From Bacillus mycoides (GTDB lineage: Bacteria > Bacillota > Bacilli > Bacillales > Bacillaceae_G): a DNA stretch of 64,000 bases. The translations under genes were made by a program, and so were the position numbers. The stretch lies in contig NZ_CP036132.1 of the NCBI RefSeq assembly GCF_018742245.1, positions 3,839,001-3,903,000 on the forward strand, read 5' to 3'. Each line of letters opens with the position of its first letter. The stretch's first letter is position 1. The notes under the pieces were generated by a model that saw only the letters and a list, made by a program, of their open reading frames with translations, was not told where the DNA came from and did not search any database. Shown here in pieces: positions 39,701 through 54,700 of this stretch.

Positions 39701-42700
39701 CTTTAAAAGAATTAATTCATGAATATACAACATCACATACAAATGAGACGTTACCAACATATATTTCTTCAGCTTTAACATATTACGCACAACGCGTTTC
39801 AACAACAAATAGCTCAGAGATTGTTATTTTTGAAAATCCTACAATCTCATAATCTATAATAAAAAGCACTGTAAACAGTGCTTTTTATTTATATTTATTT
39901 AAGTATTTATTTTCCCACCATATTTACAATTAAACACATCTTACTTCATACTATATATCCATCATAAATCTATTTAATTTTTTGAAAAAATAGACAAAAA
40001 AGATATTGACACTACAAATTTACAGTGCTAATATTCAACGTGTAATTGAATATGGTCTCTGTTAGGTGAGGCTCCTGTATAGAGAAACGCTGCTGCCCAA
40101 AAATGTCGAGAGACGCCAATGGGTCAACAGGAAAGGTCGGAATGAAGGCCTTTCTTAACGTAGCTGGTTTCAGTACCTATGCTATACAGTGCTAAAACTC
40201 AACGAGGGAGAGGTGCGTATGTTTTGTCATACACAAAAACTGTTTTTATCTATGTTTACTAACAGTCTTTGTTGTTGACTCTTTTTGACTACGAATTCAG
40301 ACCTTTACTCGTTTTGAGTAAAGGTCTTTTTTACGTCTTTATGCACCTTACTATGAAACAAACATAGCATATTCAGAAACTACTAATTGTACGGAGGTGA
40401 GGAGCAGTGGCGAGTGATGATTCGGCCCAGATACCCATATGTTTTACGTTTATATTTCATCATGTAGGTAGGAAAGAAGCTGTTCCTCCCAATTTTAAAT
40501 AGTCGAGTAACAGATTGTTTCCTCCTTCATGAAAAAGGAGGAACTACCAATGTTAAATTTACAAAGACAAGAAACAAAGCATGCTTACGATCAAGATAAC
40601 ATGAATACAAATAACGAATTGCTAGTAGAAGTTGCAACACAAGATGTAAACGATGTATTAAAACTTCTAGAAACAACACAAGATGGACTCTCTAAACAAG
40701 AAGCATCTCGTAGACTTTCTTTATATGGTCCGAATGAAATTGCTCATAATAAAACATTGCCATGGTATATTCAATTTCTGCTGGCATTTAAAAACCCATT
40801 TATTTTTGTTTTGTTAGCTCTTGGAGCACTCTCTTTTTTCACAGATGACATACAAGGAACAATTGTCGTATCTGTGATGGTACTACTAAGTGCAACGATT
40901 CGTTTTTTTCAAGAGTTTCGTTCTCAAAAAGCTGCAGATAAGTTAAAAGCTATGGTTCGAACAACTACAAGCGTCTCTAGAATAAATGGATTTATACACG
41001 AAACAGAAAACGTAACGAATTTAAATAGAAATCCTATAACAGAAATTCCAATTGAAGAACTTGTACCCGGTGATATCATTTCACTTTCAGCTGGTGATAT
41101 CGTTCCAGCTGATGTGCGTATCTTATCGGCTAAAGATTTATTTGTAAATCAGTCTTCATTAACCGGGGAAGCACTTCCTGTAGAAAAATACGAAAACTGC
41201 TACCATACAGAAAATAAGCATATCTTACCGAAAAATATGAAAAAAAATTTCAATCCACTCGATATGGAAAACCTTTGCTTTATGGGTACGAATATTGTAA
41301 GTGGTAGCGCAAAAGCTGTTGTCGTTTCAACAAGTACTGATACGTATTTCGGCTCTTTAGCGAATAAAGTAATCGGAAAGCGCGCAGAAACAAGCTTTGA
41401 TAAAGGAGTAAACAAAGTCAGCTGGCTCTTAATCACATTTATGCTTATTATGGCACCGATCGTCCTTCTCATTAATGGATTTACAAAAGGTGACTGGCAA
41501 GAAGCTTTCTTCTTTGCTATTGCTGTTGCAGTTGGTCTTACACCTGAAATGCTACCAATGATTGTAACTGCTAATTTAGCTAAAGGTGCCGTTAACATGT
41601 CTAAACAACAAGTAATTGTAAAACAGCTAAACTCTATTCAAAACTTAGGTGCTATGAACATTCTTTGCACAGATAAAACTGGAACTTTAACAGAAGATAA
41701 AGTTGTCCTAGTTCGTCATTTAGATCCTAACGGAAATGAATGCGATCGTGTATTACACTTTGCCTATTTAAATAGCTTCTATCAAACGGGATTGAAAAAT
41801 TTAATAGATAAAGCTGTTATTGAACATACAGAGGAGAACCATAAATTTGATCCATCAGCTTTTCAAAAGCTAGATGAAATTCCATTCGATTTCGCTCGGC
41901 GTCGTATGTCTGTCATCGTGAAAGATATTTCAGGTGAACATACAATGGTTTGTAAAGGTGCCGTAGAAGAAATTTTATCAATTTGTAATTACACTGAAGT
42001 TGATGGGCAAATTGTCCCTCTCACTGAAGAAATGAGAGCAAATGTAAACCATCTTAGCGAAACTTTAAATAGTGAAGGAATGCGTGTCATCGCTGTAGCA
42101 TACAAGAAAGATAACAAACCCTATCATAAAGCATATACAGTACAAGATGAATCAGCTATGATCCTTACTGGATATATCGGCTTTTTAGATCCGCCTAAAC
42201 CATCTGCTGCTTCTGCAATTCAAGCATTGCAAAAACATGGCGTACAAGTGAAAATCTTAACTGGTGATAACGAAATTGTTACAAGAAAGGTTTGTAAAGA
42301 CGTTGGATTAAATATAGGAGAGCCTGTCCTCGGTTACGAAATCGATTCTTTACCAGATAAAGCATTAGCAAAACTTGCAGAAGAAACAACAGTGTTCGCA
42401 AAACTAAATCCAATGCAAAAATCTCGTATTATTCACGTATTACAAGGTAATGGTCATACTGTAGGTTACATGGGCGATGGCATTAACGATGCCGTGGCAT
42501 TACGTGACGCTGACGTTGGAATATCTGTTGATACCGCTACCGATATCGCAAAAGAATCTTCCGATATTATTTTACTCGAAAAAAGTTTAACTATATTAGA
42601 AGCAGGTATTTTAGAGGGCCGTACTACGTTCGGCAATATTTTAAAATATATCAAAATGACGGCGAGCTCTAACTTCGGAAATGTATTTAGTGTATTGGTA

Positions 42701-45700
42701 GCAAGTGCTTTCATTCCATTTTTACCGATGCTTGCAATTCATCTATTAATTCAAAACTTACTTTACGATATTTCACAACTTTCAATTCCATGGGATAAAA
42801 TGGATAAAGGATTTTTAGAGAAGCCTAGAAAATGGGATACTGCAAACTTACGTAACTTCATTATTTGCATCGGTCCAATTAGCTCTATATTCGACATTAT
42901 CACATACGTTGTCATGTGGAATGTATTCGGTGCAAATACACCCGGAGAACAATCGCTATTCCAATCTGGTTGGTTTGTCGTTGGGTTACTAACTCAAACA
43001 TTAATTGTCCATATGATTAGAACACAGAAAATTCCGTTCATTCAAAGTACTGCATCAATACCAGTTCTCTTATTAACCGCTTGTATTATGGCAATTGGAA
43101 TTTATATTCCGTTCTCACCACTTGGTGCAGCAGTTGGTTTACAAGCGTTACCACTAAGCTACTTCCCGTGGCTCATAGGAATATTATTAGGTTATGCTTT
43201 CTTAACACAATTCCTGAAAAAAATTTATATTAAAAAGTTTCATAGCTGGTTGTAAAAATGAGAATGAGTGGGGATTCCCCTCTCATTCTTTAAAAAATAT
43301 AACATGCACTTATATGTATGGATGTGACCATGATGCTATGCGATTATTGATCGCAATCATTGTAGGAGCTTGCATCGGAATGGAAAGACAATGGAGACAT
43401 CGAATGGCTGGGCTACGGACAAATGCAGCTGTCTTAATTGAAAAATAGTAAGTAGAATGCTTTCAGAATCTGGTGTTACTGCCGCGGGGTGGAAGACAAC
43501 ACTAGACTTAGAAGCAAGTTAAATTATAAAGGTGTCATGAATAAAAAAGAAGGTTTAATATTCATAACACCTTCTTTTTTATTTTCAAGTTATTAGCAAC
43601 TGCTAGGAATAACTAAAAGTAATCCATACTCTTTCAATCTTTTTGTTTCAACTTAGCCTGGAGCTAAAAAAGATTTGACCGCTTCTACGCATGGCTAGAT
43701 CCTCTCTTCCATCTAAAAAAGAAGGGTTTAAATCTCTAAAACTTTCTACATAAACTTATTTTCTAATTTTTGCTGAAACGACTTTTCTTGCTTACGTAAT
43801 AGTTGACTACCTCGCTGTAAAAGAGCTGTTCCGTATTTATCATTAATTTGATTAATAACAGCAAGTAACGGCTCTTCTTTCGCATCTTCTTCAAATGAAA
43901 ACAAATCTAACTGTTTCACCGATTCTGTCTTCCACTCTAATTCAGTAGCTGTAACACCTAACAGACGAACAGAATCACCATCCCAGTGTTGCTTCCATAA
44001 ACGGGATGCCGCTTGAAAAATAACCCGTTCTTCCCATATTGCATTTTTCAATTGTTTACTCCGTGTTACTGTGCGGCGATCATGGTATTTAATCATAATT
44101 TGAATATTATAACTAACGAGAGTTCGTTTTTGTAGCCTTTTGCTTACTGATTTCGATAATCTTTCTAACATATCAAGTAATTCTTTTTCTTCGTCCATAT
44201 CCTTTGAGAAAGTCATCGAATTTCCAACGCTTTTATGTTGTCCCATTTGATTCGGGTCAACTTCCCTGTCATCCATACCTTTTGCACGTTTTTGTAAATC
44301 AACACCATGCTTTCCAATTTTAGCGCGAATGATATGCTCGTCTCCTTTTGCTAACTGTTCAATTGTATGTATATGAATGTCTTTTAATTTTTCAGCTGTT
44401 TTCTCTCCGATTCCATGCATCTCTGCAACTGATCGTGGCCAAATGATTTCTGGGATATCACGTTTTCGAAGTACTGTAATACCAAGAGGTTTTTTCATAT
44501 CTGAAGCAGTCTTTGCTAGGAAAAGGTTTGGAGCGATTCCAATGCTACATGGAAGCTGTAACTCTGTTAGTAACGCTTGTTGAATCATCTTCGATATTTC
44601 AGGAGGCGAACCGAGCGCATAGCAATCTGTAATATCTAAATACCCTTCATCTATAGAAACTGGTTGTATTTTTTCTGTAAAACGGGAAAGAATTTGAAAC
44701 ATTTGAAATGAAGCTTCTCGATATAATGTAAAATTAGGGTGCCTCACAACTAATTGCGGACATAATCGCTTCGCTTCCCATAGAGGCATCGTCGTACGTA
44801 TTCCATATTCTCTCGCCTCATAACTACATGTTATGATAATCCCTTTTCTCTCTTTTTCATTCCCCGCAATTGCTAATGGCTTTCCTTGTAATGATGGGTC
44901 ATGAGCAATTTCAACAGATGCGAAAAAACAATTCATATCTACATGTAAAATAACACGACCATTTTTCGGATACATTTCTCGCATACTACTCACCCCTCAA
45001 AGAACATTTGTTCCTTCATTATATCAAATTTCTTTAAAAGTTATAATAATTATTGGCTTTTCTCTATCTATTTTTTGCTATACTGTACGTAACAAATGGA
45101 TATTATTGTAAAGGAGATGAATCGTTATGCAACAACATAATAAACTCAATTATGTATTTATTATTATTATAGTAATCCTTGCGATTAATTATTTGTTACT
45201 TCCCCTTTTTAACATTAACATTTACGCTTTAGGAATCTTCTCTCATTTCATACGTTTTACAACAACTTATGTACTTCCATGGGTCTTCTTATATTGGCTT
45301 ATCCGCCTTGTGAAAGCACTTGAATCAAAATAAAAAAAGACGTGTAAACCATAATTGGTTCACACGTCTTTTTTACTTTATTACTTACTTCGCTACTTCT
45401 TCGATAATAGCTACAACTAATTCTGCTGTTTTCGCTAATTCTTCAACAGGGATTTTTTCATTTGTTGTATGAATTTCTTCATAACCAACTGCTAAGTTAA
45501 CTGTTGGGATACCATGTCCTGCGATTACGTTCGCATCACTTCCGCCACCACTTTGGTGAAGAGAAGGCGTACGACCGATGTTTTCAGCTGCACGTTTCGC
45601 AACTTCTACAACGTGATCGCCAGCAGCAAACTTAAATCCTGGATACATAACGTTTACTTCAACGTCTGCATGACCACCCATTTCTTTTGCAGTTGTTTCA

Positions 45701-48700
45701 AATGCTTCTTTCATTTTTGCAACTTGTGCTTCCATTTTCTCATTTATTAAAGAACGAGCTTCTGCAAAGATTTGAACATGATCGCAAACGATATTTGTTT
45801 GTGTACCACCTTCAAAACGTCCAATATTTGCAGTTGTTTCAGAATCGATACGACCAAGTGGCATCTTTGCGATTGCTTTTGCTGCGATAGTAATTGCAGA
45901 TACACCTTTTTCTGGTGCTACGCCAGCGTGAGCTGTTTTCCCACGAATAATCGCATTCACTTTCGCTTGTGTTGGCGCTGCAACTACAATTTCACCAACT
46001 TTTCCATCACTATCTAATGCATAACCATATTTTGCTGTAATACGCTCACGGTCTAACGCTTTTGCACCAATAAGACCAGATTCTTCTCCAACTGTAATAA
46101 TAAATTCAATTTTACCATGAGGAATGTTTTTCTCTTTTAAGACACGAATCGCTTCAAACATAGATGCTAATCCAGCTTTGTCATCGGCTCCTAAAATTGT
46201 AGTACCATCTGATACGATATATCCATCTTTAATAGAAGGCTTAATTCCATTACCAGGAACTACTGTATCCATATGAGAAGTGAAATAAATTGTATCAACA
46301 CCGTCTTTTGTTGCTGGTAAAGTACAAATTAAGTTACCTGCACCATGACCAGTCACACCCATCGTGTCATCCTCAAATACTTCTACACCTAAAGCAGTAA
46401 ATTTCTCTGTTAACACTTTGCAAATTTCTGCTTCAAATTTTGTTTCAGAATCTACTTGTACTAACTCCATAAATTCATTTACTAAACGTTCTTGATTAAT
46501 CATAAGACTGCGCCTCCTGCACTACCATTATGTATGTAACAACATTAATTATAACAGAATTTCGCAAAAGTTTCGAAATACAAGACAAAAAACAGATGGT
46601 TAACACATCTAGATACCCATCTGCCTTCTATTACTCGTTTAACAATACCCAGCGCATATGATCTTCCCATATGCCATTTACCATTAGCATTTTTCGAGAT
46701 ACACCTTCATATTGAAATCCTATCTTCGTCACTACTTGTATAGATGCTAAATTTCGTGGCATAACTGGTGCTTCTATACGATGTAAATGAAATTCTTCAA
46801 ATGTAACTTGAATTGCTTTTCTAAGCGCTTCTGTTGTGTAACCTTTATTCAATTCTTCCTTATCTAATTTATAGCCAAGTACACAAGATTGATAAATTCC
46901 GCGAACAATTAGATTAAATGAAATACATCCAATAATTTTTGTATCATCACCCTTTTTAAAAATCCAAAGCCTGATTATCTTACCTTCCGCGAACTCTTTT
47001 CTATCCTTTTGTAACTTTTTCTTTTGATAATCTAACGTGAAAAAACCCTCCGGTCTATACTCTTCCCACGCTTTTAAAAATTCACGATTTTTGTCGTAAT
47101 ATTGAAGAACTTTTTCCGCATACGACTCATCAATTTCTCTTAAATGTAAACGATCTGTTTCGTATATTTTCATCATCGTATCTCCATTCTTCATGCTTGC
47201 ATAACAAAAAACTAGTACTCTATCTTTTAATATATTCTCTACACACACATACATTTCCTGTTCTACTTTACACACACTTCTCGAAATTTGTCATTTCTCT
47301 CCCCTTGTCCACAATTTCATTTCTCGTTACAATGAAATTGTACTGATTTGCAAGGAGGTTTAACGATGCATAAAAAAGCTCAAAAAATTATGGTTTATAT
47401 AATGCTAATTTCTATGCTTGTAACAACATTACTTACTGGCGCAAGTATGTTTTGGTAAAAAGGACGATTCACTCGTCCTTTTTTTACTGCTTACACATAC
47501 AAAATAGACCATCTCGAAATCGAGATAGTCTATCTTGTATTGAACATTTTATTATTTTATATATATTACAATTGCTACAATGCTAAAGGAAAAGGCCATT
47601 ACAAGTGCTATTACAAAACTTGTATATTGTTTCTGCTGAAATGCCCCAATAACAAAAGTAAGATTGAGTAATGCCATAAATACAATCGCTACAACGTAAG
47701 AGCATATATTAAAAGTTGCCAATATGAATGTAATAACAAATAGAAAACCAACACAAAACTGCATGTAAGAAATTTTTGGATTTAAATACATATGAGCAAC
47801 CCCTTTACTCAATTATCTTTATATATTCTCATTAACGCATGGTTATGTACACATGTCAAGACAACTTATAGAAAAGAAAAAAGCCAACCGTTTCGTTGAC
47901 TTTTCCAAATGCTATGGCCCCTTTTTCCTTTGCCAATTGCTGAAATGATTTTTTCGATTTCACAATCGATACTTTCGTTCCAAGTGGAATACGATCAAAC
48001 AAATATTCCACATCATGTTTCTTCATTCTTATACATCCTTGCGAAATATATTTTCCAATTGAACCAGGCTGGTTTGTCCCATGTATCCCATACTTACTTC
48101 CATCCGTTCCTCTTGCATTAAATCCCATCCACCTCGATCCAAGTGGATTTTTTGGAGAGCCCCCAGGAATATCCTTCGCAATATAATATGGATCCTTCGC
48201 CTTCAATACAATGTCAAAGGTTCCTTCTGGGGTTAATTCATTTGTTTTCCCTGTCGCTACTGGAAAAACCTTTTGGATCTTTCCATCATCAATGTAAGCT
48301 AGTTTATTCGTTGCTTTATTTACAATTATAAAAGGATCTCCAGCACGTGGGTTATCACCAAGAGGCCAGATTGGTGATAAAGAAAGACATAATAATAAAG
48401 AAAGAAGATACGGCATACATAATTCCTACCTTCTAAATAAGTTCTTTTATATTATCCTTTCCCTTAAAACGACTTTTAATGAGTAAATATTGCTCCATTT
48501 CATACACAAGTTGAACAAGTTTCGCACGTATCTCAAATTCTTCTCGCGAGACTGGTAAAGGCATTTCTCTAAATACTTCTCGCATTTCTTGAAGTTGTCT
48601 TAACGAAATGACCCCTGTACTTTCAGGACGAATAGAATTCCCTATATTTTCAATTACGTCTGCAATCATATCCGCTTGTTCATACGTCCAAGATAGTGAT

Positions 48701-51700
48701 GCAGCTAATGGTATCATTCGCTCCAAAATTTCAAATTGTTGCATACGCATATCAAAATACCGATAATAATAGTCATCTTCACGCATAAATTCATTCTCAA
48801 GTTTTTTAAATGATAAATCTTTTGCTTCTTTCAGCATCATTTCTGTTTCAATTAATTCGGCCCCACTCCAATTACTATCTCGATTTCGTAAATAAACGAC
48901 CATTTCAAACAAAATCGTTCTGAAATGGTCTTCTATTTTCCCTTGATACTCTTTCAGTTTATTCTCACTGCTTGGCATGTACATGTTTACTAATAAAGCG
49001 ACACTAATTCCAATCGTTAATATAGCAATTTCATTACCAACTATAGACCATGTAATTTGCTTTAATGAATACAGATGCATAACGATAACCGAACTCGTGA
49101 CAATGCCTTCTTGAATTTTGCACATAACTGCAGTCGGAATAAAGGTAAGCAGTAATACGCTAATCGCAAGTGGTGTATAACCAATCGTTTCAAAAATACA
49201 AAACGCAAATACCATCGATAATACACAAGCTAAAAAACGGTGCAACGATACTTGAACGGATTTTCGTTTCGTATTTTGCACGCATAAAATGACTAAAATA
49301 CCAGCTGAACTATAAAATTCTAATCCTAATAACTGAGCAATAAAAACTGCCGCTCCCGTTCCAAGCGCTGTTTTCACCGTTCTATATCCAATTTTAAACA
49401 TATCATTACTCCTATATGTATAAATGTATTTAAAAATAGTATAAAAAAAGGATGACGCAATGTCATCCTTTTCTACCTATTATTCACGTACCCTTCACAT
49501 ATTACAATATCTTTTGCAAAAATTCTTTTGCACGGTCACTTTTTGGTGCTGTAAAAAACTCTTCCGGATTACTATCTTCTACGAGCTTTCCACCATCTAA
49601 AAAGAGAACACGGTCTGCTACTTCTTTTGCAAATCCCATTTCATGTGTAACGATTGCCATCGTCATTCCTGTCGTAACTAATGATTTCATAACTTCTAAC
49701 ACTTCTTTCACCATTTCTGGATCTAACGCAGAGGTCGGTTCATCAAACAACATAACTTCCGGTTCCATCGCTAACGCTCTTGCAATTGCTACACGCTGCT
49801 TTTGTCCACCTGAAAGGCGATTTGGATATGCATCTTTCTTATCTAATAACCCCACCTTTTCTAGAAGTTTCTCAGCTTTTTTTTCAGCCTCTTGCTTCGT
49901 TACTCCTTTTACATTGATAGGAGCATACGTAATATTTTCTAATACAGTCATATGAGGGAATAAGTGAAAATGTTGAAATACCATTCCGACATTTTCACGA
50001 ACGTGCATAATATTTGTCTTCGGATTCGTTACTTCTTCCGTTCCAATCCAAATGTGACCAGCTGTCGCTGCTTCTAGTACATTCATACAGCGTAAAAATG
50101 TTGACTTTCCAGATCCAGACGGTCCGATAATTGCAACAACTTCTCCTTTTTCAATCGTTGTTGTAATTCCTTTTAATACTTCATTTTTTCCAAATGATTT
50201 ATGAAGGTTGTCAATTTTAATCACTTTTCTTCATTCTCCCTTCAATTGCCTTCCCGATTAATGTAAGAATAATTACTAATATATAATAAATAAGTCCAAC
50301 AAACAGTAATGGCTCAAGATATTTAAATGTTTCACCGCCTACAATATAAGCACGGCGCATTAAATCGGTCGCTCCTATTACAGTTACTACAGCCGACTCT
50401 TTCGTAAGTGTCGCAAACTCATTCACAAGCGCTGGTAATATATTTTTTAAAGCTTGAGGAAAAATAATATTTTTCATCATTTTACTGTACGGAATACCTA
50501 AAGCCATTGCTGCTTCTGTTTGCCCTTTATCGACTGCTTGAATGCCGGCACGAATCACTTCTGACATATATGCACCTGAGTTTAAGCTAAATGCAAGTAC
50601 AGCTGCTAAAAAGGCTGGTATCTCATATCCAATCATTTGCGGAACACCGAAATAAATAATCATTAATTGCAATACAAGCGGTGTGCCACGAAATATTGAC
50701 GTATAAATATCTGCTGCAATATTTAATACTCGTATTCTAGCAATTTTGCAAAGCGCTAATAGCGTTCCTAAAATAAATCCTACCACAGCTGATGCAGCTA
50801 CAATTTTCAATGTAACTTCTAATCCCTTTAATATATATGGTATTGAAGGCGTAATTGCCGAAAAATCTAGATTCATCCTTTTCATTCCCCTCACAGAAAA
50901 GTGAAAGGCAGCTTATTTTCCGCTGCCAAACCATTTCTTCACTAATTTATCCATTTCTCCATTTTCTTGCATTTTCTTAATTACTTTATTAAATTCTTCT
51001 GTTTTATCACTGTTTTTCGGAAGAGCAATTGCTGCACCTACTTCTTCTGGTGCTTCTTGAATTTCAACCCCTTGTAGTTCTTTCATTTTTTCTAAATAAT
51101 TTTTTGCAACTGTGTCTTCTATAATTGCAGCGTCAAAACGACCAGCTTTGATTTCTTGTACGATTTCTGGTATACGGTCACGTCCCTCTGCTTTGAAATC
51201 GACTTGTTTTTTAAATTCTTCTGCTTTTTCTTCTTGAATTGATCCTGTTTGTACTCCTACTGTTTTACCTTTTAAATCTTCTAAGGATTTAATATTAGAA
51301 CCCTTTTTTGAAACAATCATATTTTTAGCAACAAAATAAATATCTGTGAAATCAGCATTATTTTTACGCTCTGCAGTTGGCGTCATACCTGCCATAACGA
51401 AATCAACTTTTCCTGAGCTAAGAGATGCTAATAATCCTCCAAAATCCATATCTTTCACTTTCACTTCATATCCAAGTTCTTTTCCGATATATTTTGCAAT
51501 ATCAACATCAAAGCCGATAATTTCATCACTTTTTGAAGCTTCCACGTATTCATACGGTTTATAGTCTGCTGAAGTCCCCATAACGAGTACTTTTTTATTC
51601 TCACTCTTCGTCTTTTCTTCCCCATTACTACAAGCACTGAACATACTTACAATTAAAATAAGTGCAAATGATATTGATAATAACTTCTTCATCTTTCTTC

Positions 51701-54700
51701 CCCCTAATGATGTATATTTAAAAGTTAAATAGAATATTTATTCGATGTTTGTATTGTATCAACACTTTCATTTTTATGCAACATTTAAAATAAAAATAAA
51801 CACAAAAACATTATTAAGTTCGTTTTCGTTGCATAAAATCATGTATAAAATAACATGTCTATGCATGTCCAATCATTATAAAAAATAAATAAAAAAGCGG
51901 TACGTCCACTTGTTCCTGAACGTACCGCTTTTTCTCTTCCTTATAGTTCTTCGCAATTATCTTCGAAGTAAGATTGTAGTTTTGCAATTACTTGCATTGG
52001 TTCATGACCTTCAATTTCATGACGTTCTACCATCGTTACAATTTTTCCATCTTTCAATAAAGCAAATGATGGAGATGAAGGTGGATATCCTTCAAAATAT
52101 TCACGAGCTCTTGCTGTTGCTTCTTTATCTTGACCCGCAAATACCGTTACAAGGTGGTTAGGGCGTTTATCATAATGTACGGAATGTGCAGCAGCAGGGC
52201 GAGCAATACCGCCTGCACAGCCACATACAGAGTTTACCATTACAAGTGTTGTACCATTTCTTTTAAATGCTTCTTCGACTGCTTCTGGTGTCGTCAATTC
52301 TGTATATCCCGCAGAAACGATCTCTTCACGCGCTTGACGGACAACATCATTCATAAAAAAGTTAAAGTTAATCAATCTTTTCCCTCCTCTAATTCTACCT
52401 ATTTGTATCTTACCAGTTAATGTTTAGAGAATACAAGTAAGTTTACTTGTATTTGAGCGTAGAAAAGGTGTTAGAGCTCTTGCTCTAACACCTTTTCTTA
52501 ATGACCTCGATGTTTTTGCTTTGCCTTTTGTACTTTTATTAAACGTCTTCTTTGCTTTTCAGCTTCTCGTTTCTCTTTAGATTGCACTCGCTTTTCTTGT
52601 TTATGCAACTCGTAAGATAAACTAATTGCCTCTTGCGCTTTTGTATAACGTTTTTCATTTACTTCTTTGGCCGATTGCCGTATGATACGCTTAATATTTT
52701 TCGGGCGCTGTTTTTCTTTAATCTCCACACCAAATCTTGCAAAGTGCTGGAAATATGCTAACATTGGACCATTTACAAATATAAGTACTTCTTCATCTGA
52801 TGGTTCCGTCCCAAAAATATACTTTGCTCCAAACAACTTCCCTTTTTCTTTGCGAGTAATAATTCCCACAAAAAATTGACCATCATGATATACTGTCAAC
52901 TCCATTGACAGCCCCTCCTTAAAAAAATTAGAAATACTGGACATCCCGGAGGGGAAGGTTACTGACATAAAATCATGCGTCTGGACTACCAACCAGATCT
53001 GTGTTTTTGTATTTCTTCCACTACTATTATATCTTTTTTTCCATAATTTTCATATATTCCACAATCATTTTTTTATGCGATCCTACAATATAATCAGGTA
53101 GCTCTGTTACCGGGAAGAATTTAAGCTGAACCGCTTCTTCTTTATTCATAACAAAATTCCCTTCGTATTCATCGGTATAATAGGCTGTCGTTACGGATTG
53201 AAACTCATCACCGTTTGTTAATTTTGTAAAGTAGTTCGCTCCAGAAAATACATTGATTAATCGGAGGTTCTTTACTTCTATTCCTGTCTCTTCATATACT
53301 TCACGGTAAGCTGTTTCTTCTGGTGATTCACCAAGCTCCATTAGCCCGCCAGGCAACCCCCATTTTCCGTACGGCTCTGTTCGCTGTTGTAATAAAACAT
53401 AACCATTTTCATTTATAACGAGTACAACAGCACCAACTAAAATTAAAGGGCGATGACCAACTACTTTTCGTAACTCCTCTACATATCCCATGGAAACACC
53501 TCCCATTTTTCCGTTGTTCACACTATTGTATCATATGTATGAAACGACAAAATGCGTATATTTTTCATTTTTTTAACAAAACATTTATTTTATGCGCTTC
53601 ATCTACTGTAGCTAACATAATGGATTCGATTTCTGCACTCTTCTCTAAACACTCTTTCGCCCACTCTTCTGTTTTTCCTAATAAAGCGAGAACATCTTGC
53701 TGAATCCTTCCATCTTTCACTAATATAAAAGCAACTGGAGCTTTTTTCCCCGCCACTTTAAGGTCAAGCCGAGAAACTGCTTCATATTCTGGATACTGAA
53801 ATATAGAAACAACACCACTCGCTTCCCACAATGCTAATTTAATCGTTTGAATATCGCTCACATTTTGTACGCGAAGTTCCGAAAATAAATATTCCACCGT
53901 AATTCTCGCTTTTTTTAAGTTACTAAAATCAATGGAACCATTATGTATAAGAATAATAGGTGCAGGCTCTAAAAAACGTCTCCACCTATCCCATTTCAGC
54001 ATTAAAACAGAGCTTATTATATGAAGTACAACGAGTATGAACGTTGTAATCATCGAACCGAGTAATCCAACCTTTTCATCTGATAATGCGTTAGAAATAT
54101 TCCCCCCTAATAATAACACTAGTACAACGTCTAAAAATCTTAGTTGCGCAATAGACCTTTGCCCCATCGCTTTCGCAACAAGAATTAAAAATATATAAGC
54201 TATAATCGCTCGGATAACCCATTCGCCATTAGAAAGATGCCGTGCTCCTTCAAAAATATGCATAACTTTGCACTCCTTAAACGTCGCAAACTACACTTCT
54301 TTCTTAGTTTGCGACGTTTAAGGGCATATATGTAAAAAAGCTGATTCGTTTAAAAACGAGTCAGCTTTTTTTTACTTAACTGAAAACATATATTTTTTAT
54401 ACGTTTTCCGTACCGATAATATGAGCCCCATCATAATCATATTCGAGAATAAGGAACTTCCCCCATATGATAAGAAAGGTAACGCGATACCTTTTACAGG
54501 CATTAATCCAACGATCATACCAATATTTTGAAATATTTGAACCGTTAGTATTCCTATTGATCCAGCACATAATAATGTACCAAATAAATTATCAGCAGAA
54601 TAACCGATAATAATTGTTCGATAAAGTAGTAACAGGAACAAGAACACAACTAGTGCTGCTACTATAAATCCGCCTTCTTCAGCAATTGTAGCGAAAATAA